Of a stretch of DNA of 64,000 nucleotides, positions 57,980-64,000 are shown in pieces. The translations under genes were made by a program, and so were the position numbers. The stretch's first letter is position 1; each line of letters begins with the position of its first letter. Origin of the DNA: Streptomyces radicis (GTDB lineage Bacteria; Actinomycetota; Actinomycetes; Streptomycetales; Streptomycetaceae); NCBI RefSeq assembly GCF_003626575.1, contig NZ_RBDY01000003.1, forward strand, positions 186,001 through 250,000, given 5' to 3'. The notes beneath the pieces were generated by a model. That model was not told where the DNA came from and made no database searches. It saw nothing but the letters and a program-made list of their open reading frames with translations.

Positions 57980-58161
57980 CCGGTACCGGCGTCACGGCGA
58001 ACGCGTCCACCAGCGCACGCGTCGACCAGCGCACGCGTCCACGAGGGGCCGGGACACCCCGGCCCTCCGCCCCGGGCCCCGGCCGGGCGGTCCCGCACCG
58101 GCCGGGGCTCCTTCTCAAGTTCTCAAGGGAATCTTCTCAAGGGATCATCGAGGAACCCATC

Positions 58162-59217
58162 GTGAGCGAATCAGACAACCCGAATCCGCCCCCGCCCTCC
58201 GCACCCACCGTGACCTCCGTGTCGCCCTCGTCGGGCCCCGCCACCGGCGGGAACACCGCGCAGGTGCGCGGAACGGGATTCCAGGGCGTCACCGCCGTCC
58301 GCTTCGGCGGCCAGGCGTCCCCGGACTTCGACGTCACGTCGAGCACCCGGATCTCGGCCGTCGTGCCCGCCGGGACCGGGACCGTCCGGGTCACCGTGAC
58401 CACCCAGCGGGGGACCAGCACCCAGAACGTCACCTATCGCTATGTCACGGCGGACCTGCCGACCCTGACATCGGTCCAGCCGACGCGTGGGCCGGTAGCG
58501 GGCGGGAACGCCGTGACCCTCACCGGCACCGGGCTCGGCGGGGCGACCGCCGTCCTGTTCGGCACGGTCCCGGCGACGTCGTTCACCGTCCAGTCCGGCA
58601 CCCGGATCGTCGCGGTCGCCCCGCCCGGCCTTCCCGGCCCCGTCGAGATCACGGTGACCACGGCCGACGGCACCACCGACCCGGGGGTGCTCTACTTCTA
58701 CGCGGCGGAGCCGGTGTTGACCGCGCTCAGCCCGCCGTCGGGCCCCGTGGCGGGCGGCACCACCGTCACCCTGACGGGCACGGGCCTCCTGGGCACCACG
58801 GCCGTGACGTTCGGGTCGAGCCCGGCCACGTCGTTCGCCGTCGTCTCGGACACGCAGGTGACGGCGGTCGCGCCGCCGCGCGCGGCCGGGACCGTGCCGG
58901 TCACCGTGACGACCCCCTCGGGGACGAGCAACGGACTGGCGTACGTCTATGTGTCGGCGCCGCAGCTCACCGCGATCAGCCCCGCGTCCGGGCCCCTCGT
59001 GGGGGGCACGGTGGTGACGCTGACCGGGAGCGGCCTGACCGGGGTGACGACCGTGCTGTTCGGCGCGGTGCCCGCGGCGTTCACCGTGCTGTCCGACACC
59101 CATCTCACGGCCGTCGTGCCGCCCGGGCCCGCGGGGCCCGTGGCCGTCACGGTCGTCGCGTCGGGGGGCACGAGTCCGTCCGTGACCTTTACCCGGGTGC
59201 CGCCCCCCGAAATCTGA
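58162..59217 (+). CDS. IPT/TIG-repeat protein, four domains
   Basis: 351 residues: a 14-residue Pro/Ser-rich start, then four IPT/TIG domains (beginning near PTVTSVSPSSGPATGGN, PTLTSVQPTRGPVAGGN, PVLTALSPPSGPVAGGT and PQLTAISPASGPLVGGT). No signal peptide. GTG start with GAGGAA upstream. The gap before it contains three TTCTCAAG words (58112-58141) and a GC hairpin. Ends 30 bp before an intrinsic terminator, so the pair of IPT/TIG genes forms a transcription unit. Confidence 0.85.
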   Translation: MSESDNPNPPPPSAPTVTSVSPSSGPATGGNTAQVRGTGFQGVTAVRFGGQASPDFDVTSSTRISAVVPAGTGTVRVTVTTQRGTSTQNVTYRYVTADLPTLTSVQPTRGPVAGGNAVTLTGTGLGGATAVLFGTVPATSFTVQSGTRIVAVAPPGLPGPVEITVTTADGTTDPGVLYFYAAEPVLTALSPPSGPVAGGTTVTLTGTGLLGTTAVTFGSSPATSFAVVSDTQVTAVAPPRAAGTVPVTVTTPSGTSNGLAYVYVSAPQLTAISPASGPLVGGTVVTLTGSGLTGVTTVLFGAVPAAFTVLSDTHLTAVVPPGPAGPVAVTVVASGGTSPSVTFTRVPPPEI

Positions 59218-59246
59218 CGGGCGATTTCCTCTCCCGTCAATCGCAT

Positions 59247-59286
59247 TGAAGGCACGCCTCTGCCAAGAGGCGTGCCTTCATTTTTT
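59247..59286 (+). terminator. Intrinsic terminator after the IPT/TIG genes
   Basis: 15-bp perfect stem TGAAGGCACGCCTCT with complement, loop GCCA, then TTTTTT (59281-59286). A textbook rho-independent terminator, unusual in this GC-rich genome. Confidence 0.9.
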
Positions 59287-59404
59287 GTCCCCTGAATTCG
59301 CCCCATGCACCCTGTACCACCCCGCGATGAATCCACACCACCTTTCATGTTTCCTTCGCCGCACGTACGGTGGACGGGAAATAATTCATACGGAAGGAGC
59401 CGAC

Positions 59405-59608
59405 GTGACAACGATGGTGTTCCTCATCGGGGGACCGCTTGACCTACCGAGGTTATGGACGGCGCCTCAGGTGCGCGATCAGGAGAATCTGAAGATTCAG
59501 CATGGGAATGGATATGAGCATTTCAGCTTCGCCGAGGAGTACAGGGTGTTCCAGGGTTCGGCGCTTCCCGTGTACCGATGGCGCCGCCGCACATTCATCG
59601 CCGAATAG
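59405..59608 (+). CDS. Small DUF5988-like protein
   Basis: 67 residues: starts VTTMVFLIGGPLDLPRLW, has KIQHGNGYEHFSFAEEY in the middle, and ends LPVYRWRRRTFIAE. GGAAGGAG 6-13 nt before GTG. The GGP...L start, NGYEHF centre and YRW...RT.IAE end fit small actinobacterial proteins of the DUF5988 type as I remember them, which occur near biosynthetic genes. No catalytic motif. It lies between the terminator and the ketosynthase, 30 bp before the latter, so probably the first gene of the PKS operon. Confidence 0.7.
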   Translation: MTTMVFLIGGPLDLPRLWTAPQVRDQENLKIQHGNGYEHFSFAEEYRVFQGSALPVYRWRRRTFIAE

Positions 59609-59638
59609 CGGCGACCCATTCCCGGAAAAGGAGCAGCC

Positions 59639-60961
59639 ATGACCTCGACCGCCCAGGGCATGCAGGCGAGGGACGCGGTGGTCACCGGGCTGGGATTCTG
59701 CCTCCCTGGACCGACGGGGCCGACCTTCACCGCGGACGACGTGTGGCGCGTCGCCTCGCACGGGCAGACCGCCCTCCTCCAGGGAGAGGTGTACTTCGGG
59801 GCGGTGCGGCTCACCCCGGCGATGTTCGACGAGCGGCTGCCCGGCGTCCCGGCGTTCTTCTCCCGGCACTACACCCCCGTGCACCGCTACGGCCTGGTCT
59901 CGCTCGTCGAGGCGTGCGCCGACGCCAGGCTCGACATCGCGTCCGACGCGCTGGCCAGGGCCGCCGTGCTGGTCGGCCGCGGATCCGTCGACACCAACGT
60001 CGGCAGCTATCTCTCGGTCCTGCACGCCGACCCCCTGACCACCGAACCCGCCGAGGCCATGGAGATGTTCGTGGCCGCGCAGCAGGCGGTGACCCCCTCG
60101 GACGTCGCGCTGGTGCAGGCGGCCCTGACGCGCTCGGCCGGGCCAAGCTTCACGGTCTCCTGCGGATGCGCCTCGTCGGCCGTGCAGATCGCGAACGCGC
60201 GCCGCATGATCGCCTGGGGCGAGGTGGACGTCGCCCTCGTCACCGGCGTCGACGCGTTCAACGTCGACCTCATCGAGAACATCCAGCGCCTGCTGCGGGG
60301 CGCCCAGCACACCTACGACGACATCAGGTCGGACGGCATGCCCGACCTGCTGCCCTCCTTCCTCTCCCTCATGCGCCCCTACGACCGGCGCGCCGTCAGC
60401 ATCAACCACGGGGAGGGCTCGGCGACGCTCGTGCTGGAGAGCCGCGAGCACGCGGACCGCAGGGGCGCGCCCGCCTACGGGCAGGTCCTGGCGTGCGGCA
60501 TGACCAGGGACGGCCTGGCGAATCCGCTCGCGAGCGACGAGTCGGGGGCCGAGCTCGTCGCCGCCGTCCGCGCGTGCCTCGGGCGGCGCTGGAGCCCGGA
60601 CGAGATCCCCTATGTGCACGGCGGCAGCGACGGCAACACCACGGTGACCGCCTTCGAGGCCAACGCCATCACCGAGCTGTACGGCCCCGACTCCGGCGTC
60701 CTGATGACCTCGCAGGAGGGCTGCTTCGGCCACAACGGCGCGCCCGCGGGCTGCCTCGGGGTGGCGTTGACGCTGCTGATGATGGAGAACGGCGAGGTCT
60801 GTCCCACCGCGAACTGCGAACAGCCCGCCGATGGCCTGCCGTTCGACCCCGTGCCGGGGAGCCGGGCGCGACGGCTCGACTTCGACCGCGCGCTCACCCT
60901 CAACTACCAGGTCGGCGGGGTGAAGCACGCCATTCTCCTGGGCGGCCCCGACCCCGCGTGA
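59639..60961 (+). CDS. Atypical free-standing beta-ketoacyl synthase
   Basis: 440 residues, thiolase-fold KAS I/II type. Cys177 in VSCGCASSAVQIANAR is in the nucleophile position. The first His is in YVHGGSDGNTTVTAFEANAI, two residues longer than the usual HGTGT-x-x-GD-x-x-E block. The second His is in TSQEGCFGHNGAPAGCLG, but the conserved Lys four residues before GH is Glu. The protein is thus neither a normal condensing enzyme nor a Cys-less chain length factor. AAAAGGAG before ATG. It precedes the type I PKS by 62 bp. Possible roles: priming, decarboxylation, or acyl transfer. Confidence 0.82.
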   Translation: MTSTAQGMQARDAVVTGLGFCLPGPTGPTFTADDVWRVASHGQTALLQGEVYFGAVRLTPAMFDERLPGVPAFFSRHYTPVHRYGLVSLVEACADARLDIASDALARAAVLVGRGSVDTNVGSYLSVLHADPLTTEPAEAMEMFVAAQQAVTPSDVALVQAALTRSAGPSFTVSCGCASSAVQIANARRMIAWGEVDVALVTGVDAFNVDLIENIQRLLRGAQHTYDDIRSDGMPDLLPSFLSLMRPYDRRAVSINHGEGSATLVLESREHADRRGAPAYGQVLACGMTRDGLANPLASDESGAELVAAVRACLGRRWSPDEIPYVHGGSDGNTTVTAFEANAITELYGPDSGVLMTSQEGCFGHNGAPAGCLGVALTLLMMENGEVCPTANCEQPADGLPFDPVPGSRARRLDFDRALTLNYQVGGVKHAILLGGPDPA

Positions 60962-61023
60962 CGCCTCGGGCCGCCCGCCCCCGATGCCAGGAGCCCTGTG
61001 CAAGGAACAACGAGGAGGAATCC

Positions 61024-64000
61024 ATGGGGAAGCGGACAGACGCGCCGGTCGGCGGCGCGCCCCACGAGGCCATCGCGGTGATCGGCATGGGATGCCGACT
61101 GCCAGGCGACGTCGACTCCCCCGCCGCGCTCTGGCGGCTCATGGTGACGGGCCGCGACGCCGTGGGGCTCCCGCCGCCCGGGCGCGCGGACCTGTGGGAG
61201 GGGCACGCGCCGGGCTCGGGGCCCCCCGAGGGCGGCTATCTGCGGGACGTGTCGCGTTTCGACGCGGACTTCTTCGGGGTGTCGGGCCGCGAGGCGGACG
61301 TCCTCGACCCGCAGCACCGGCTGCTCCTCGAGGTCGCGTGGGAGGCGCTCGAACACGCGGGCGTCCCGCCGGAGTCGCTCGCCGGGACCCCGACCGGGGT
61401 GTTCACCGGCCTGAGCTACACCGACTACATGGACCGCCTCGCCGGGCGGCCCGAGGAGCTCGCGGGCTCGGTCCTCACCAACGGGCACGCCGTCGCACCG
61501 GGCCGGATCTCCTACCTGCTCGGGCTGCACGGCCCCTCGATCGCGCTCGACACCGCCTGCTCGTCGTCGCTCGTGGCGCTGCACCTGGCGGGCCACGCCC
61601 TGAACGCCGGGGAGTGCGACCTGGCGCTCGCCGGGGGCGTGAGCCTGGTGCTCCAGGCGCGCACCACCCGGTCGTTCGCACGGATGGGCATGCTGTCGGA
61701 CTCGGGCCGCTGCCGCACGTTCGACGCCGCCGCCGACGGCTTCGTCAGGGGCGAGGGGTGCGGTGTCGTCGTTCTCAAGCGCCATCGCGACGCCCTCGAC
61801 GACGGGGACCGGATCCTCGCCCTGGTCCGTGGCACGGCCCTCAACCAGGACGGCGCGTCCGAGGGCCTCGCGGCGCCCTCGGCAGCCGCGCAGCGCGCGG
61901 TGTACCGGGAGGCGCTGGCCCGCGCGGGCGTCGACCCGGGTGACGTGGGCATGGTGGAGACCCATGGCACGGGGACGCCGGTGGGCGACCCGGTCGAGTT
62001 CTCGGGGCTCGCCGAGGTCTACGGCACCGGCAGGGACCGCTGCGCCCTCACCTCGGTGAAGACGCATCTCGGGCATCTGGAGCCCGCCGCCGGGATCGTC
62101 GGGCTGCTGAAGGCCGTGAGCTGCCTGGTGCGCGAACGGATCCCCCCGAACCTCCACTTCCGCGCCTGGAACCCGGAGATCCACCCCGAGGGCACCCGCC
62201 TGTTCGTCCCCACGGAGCTGACGGAGTGGCCCGTGCGCGAGGGGCCGAGGCTGGCGGCCGTCTCGTCGTTCGGGTTCTCGGGGACCAACGCCCACGTGGT
62301 GCTCGAACGGGCCCCGGGCCAGGCGGCCGGGCCGCGCGTGCCGCGCCCCCGCACCGGCGTGGCCACCCCCGAGGCGTTCCTGGTCGCCGCCGGGTCGGCC
62401 GCCGCGCTGCCCGCCGCGGCCGAGCGCCTGGCCGACTGGCTGGAGACGGACGAGGGCGCCGACGTGCCGCTGGGCGACCTGGCGCACACGCTGGCCCTGC
62501 GCCGCGGCGCGGGGCGCGGGCGGCTCGGCGTGCTCGCCGCGTCGCGGGATCAACTCCTGGGCGGGCTGCGGTCGTTCGCCAGGGGCGAGCCGCGCCCCCG
62601 CACCGTGGTCGGCTCCGTGGCCGCCGGTGTGGCGCGGCGGCCCGTGTGGGTGTTCTCGGGCCAGGGCTCGCAGTGGCCTGGGATGGGGCGGGGGCTGCTC
62701 GCGGCGGAGCCCGCGTTCCGGGCGGCGCTCGCGGAGGTCGATCCGCTGATCGCCGCCGAGGCGGGCTTCTCGGTCCTGGACGTCGTGCGCGACGGCGCCC
62801 CGGTGACCGGGTGCGCGCGGGTCCAGCCGGTGCTGTTCGCCGTTCAGCTGGGCCTTGCCGCCGTGTGGCGCTCCCACGGGGTGGATCCCGCCGCCGTGAT
62901 CGGGCACTCGATGGGCGAGGTGGCCGCGGCGGTGGTGTGCGGCGCCCTGTCGCCCGCCGACGGCGTCCGCGTCATCTGCCGCAGGTCCGCGCTGCTGGAC
63001 CGCATCGCGGGGGCGGGCGCCATGGCGTCGGTGTCGCTGCCCGCGGACGCCGTGGAGGCCGAGCTCTCGGGGCGCGCCGTCTCGGTCGCGGTGCTCAGCG
63101 CGCCCGGCACCACGGTGGTGTCGGGCGACGCCGCGGAGGTCGAGCGGCTGGTGGAGGGCTGGGCGGCGCGGGGCGTCCCGGCCGCGGGGATCGCGGTGGA
63201 CGTCGCGTCCCACTCGCCCCACGTGGATCCGCTGCTGCCCGATCTACGCGCGGCGCTCGCCGAGTTGCGCCCCGGGCCGCCCCTGGTCCCCTTCTACTCG
63301 ACGGTGTCGGAGACGACGCGGGCGACGCCGGTCCTGGACGCCGCCTACTGGTGCGCGAACCTGCGGCGCCCGGTCCGTTTCACGGCGGCGCTGGCCGCCG
63401 CCGCGGCGGACCGGCATCCGGTGTTCGTCGAGGTCTCGCCGCACCCGGTGGTCGCGCCCGCCGTCGTCCAGTCCCTGGCCGGGCTGATCGACGACCCGGT
63501 GGTGCTGCCCACGCTCCGCAGGGGCGAGGACGAGCCGGCGACGCTGCTCGAGCAGCTGACGGCGCTGCACTGCGCGGGGACCGCGGTCGACTGGTCGCGG
63601 CGCCACGCGGGCGGCGCCCTCGTCGACGCGCCCCCCATGACGTTCGACCGCAGGCGCCACTGGGCGGCGCCGACAGGCCCGGTCGGCCCGGTCGGCCCGG
63701 GGACCGCGGCCACGCCCGCGCGGGCGCCCGCGGAACGGACCCCGCCGGGCGACCGCACGGAGGCGCCGGGCGACCCGGTGCGCCACGTGTGGCGGGCCGA
63801 CCTCGGGACCGCGGCCCAGCCGTGGCTCGCCGACCACCAGGTCTACGGGGCCCCGGCGCTCCCCGGCGCGTTCTCCGGCGCGCTCGCGCTGACGTGCGCC
63901 CACGAGGTGCTCGGGGGCGCCCTCGGCGAGATCGAGGTCTCCGACCTCCGCTTCGAGGAGCTCCAGCCGCTCGGCGGGCGCGCGGTGGTGAGCACGGTGG
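61024..64000 (+). CDS. Type I polyketide synthase, KS-AT-DH..., truncated by window end
   Basis: At least 992 residues; continues past the window. KS (about 13-435): Cys179 in DTACSSSLVAL, His314 in ETHGTGTPVGD, Lys and His351 in SVKTHLGHLEPAAG, all intact. AT (about 540-840): Ser629 in GHSMGEVAAAV and the specificity motif VASH (residues 727-730) in VDVASHSPHVDP, resembling methylmalonyl-type and mycocerosic-acid-synthase ATs. DH begins near residue 915 with His938 in WLADHQVYGAPALPG (HxxxGxxxxP). No docking domain or carrier protein precedes KS, so it is probably an iterative, reducing synthase. GAGGAGGAA before ATG. Confidence 0.93.
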   Translation, partial: MGKRTDAPVGGAPHEAIAVIGMGCRLPGDVDSPAALWRLMVTGRDAVGLPPPGRADLWEGHAPGSGPPEGGYLRDVSRFDADFFGVSGREADVLDPQHRLLLEVAWEALEHAGVPPESLAGTPTGVFTGLSYTDYMDRLAGRPEELAGSVLTNGHAVAPGRISYLLGLHGPSIALDTACSSSLVALHLAGHALNAGECDLALAGGVSLVLQARTTRSFARMGMLSDSGRCRTFDAAADGFVRGEGCGVVVLKRHRDALDDGDRILALVRGTALNQDGASEGLAAPSAAAQRAVYREALARAGVDPGDVGMVETHGTGTPVGDPVEFSGLAEVYGTGRDRCALTSVKTHLGHLEPAAGIVGLLKAVSCLVRERIPPNLHFRAWNPEIHPEGTRLFVPTELTEWPVREGPRLAAVSSFGFSGTNAHVVLERAPGQAAGPRVPRPRTGVATPEAFLVAAGSAAALPAAAERLADWLETDEGADVPLGDLAHTLALRRGAGRGRLGVLAASRDQLLGGLRSFARGEPRPRTVVGSVAAGVARRPVWVFSGQGSQWPGMGRGLLAAEPAFRAALAEVDPLIAAEAGFSVLDVVRDGAPVTGCARVQPVLFAVQLGLAAVWRSHGVDPAAVIGHSMGEVAAAVVCGALSPADGVRVICRRSALLDRIAGAGAMASVSLPADAVEAELSGRAVSVAVLSAPGTTVVSGDAAEVERLVEGWAARGVPAAGIAVDVASHSPHVDPLLPDLRAALAELRPGPPLVPFYSTVSETTRATPVLDAAYWCANLRRPVRFTAALAAAAADRHPVFVEVSPHPVVAPAVVQSLAGLIDDPVVLPTLRRGEDEPATLLEQLTALHCAGTAVDWSRRHAGGALVDAPPMTFDRRRHWAAPTGPVGPVGPGTAATPARAPAERTPPGDRTEAPGDPVRHVWRADLGTAAQPWLADHQVYGAPALPGAFSGALALTCAHEVLGGALGEIEVSDLRFEELQPLGGRAVVSTV

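Noticed and set aside
60904..63222. 772-residue open frame on the minus strand opposite the PKS
   Set aside because: Shadow of the KS and AT domains; no motifs, and it spans the junction between two real genes.

Overview
The window is chromosomal DNA of a high-GC actinomycete, very probably Streptomyces or a close relative. Third codon positions are almost always G or C, many starts are GTG, and several genes have the -10 element placed so that the transcript would start at the start codon. Gene content and order match the conserved Streptomyces core: a 1-Cys peroxiredoxin and a DUF3052 gene beside homodimeric aceE, fasR-fabD-fabH-acpP-fabF, DUF3145, and a ChvE-type sugar ABC operon. No phage, IS element, integrase or CRISPR array was seen.

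Layout. 0-8.6 kb: TerD-domain protein, DUF475 membrane protein, peroxiredoxin, DUF3052 protein, aceE, a secreted alpha/beta-hydrolase and a DUF4429 protein. 8.6-9.5 kb: gene-free DNA with short repeats. 9.5-13.4 kb: aldo/keto reductase with its MerR regulator, a serine hydrolase, a frameshifted methyltransferase and a pirin. 13.5-20.1 kb: fatty acid synthesis operon behind its PucR-type activator FasR, then a separate FabH-like synthase divergent from a TetR regulator across a 45-bp operator region. 20.1-20.7 kb: degenerate repeat array. 20.7-25 kb: dehydrogenase, DUF3145, SGNH lipase, and an NmrA/TetR pair with twin operators.

25-43.2 kb is devoted to sugars. It holds an enolase-superfamily dehydratase, a zinc dehydrogenase and a U32-like protein in a row, then a ChvE/MmsA/MmsB-type ABC importer with galM. 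A GH51 arabinofuranosidase and a CUT1 importer share an operator-like sequence. After a two-component system with its acidic repeat protein come an SMP-30 lactonase and an IclR regulator. Together these could release, import and oxidise L-arabinose or galactose, but the substrate is inferred. 43.2-44.8 kb: a small membrane protein, tRNA-Asn(GUU), a CAU tRNA and an MBL-like protein.

44.8-55.7 kb is an accessory stress/redox region: MarR, hydrolase, NTF2-like protein, quinone-type oxidoreductase, Fe-S protein, isochorismatase-like hydrolase, AhpD-like protein, pirin, luciferase-like monooxygenase, F420/NADP-type reductase, two acetyltransferases and glutaminase. TTGA/TCAA palindromes recur in front of several of these genes and may be sites for the local MarR protein. 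One gene here, a ligand-binding protein, is clearly decayed.

56-64 kb is the most unusual part. It has a low-coding stretch with strong hairpins, two cytosolic proteins built only of IPT/TIG repeats, a textbook intrinsic terminator, a 67-residue protein, an atypical free-standing ketosynthase, and the start of a KS-AT-DH type I PKS that runs off the window. It looks like the left edge of a polyketide or lipid biosynthetic cluster. Assignments rest on reading the sequence and on remembered family features; no database search was run.
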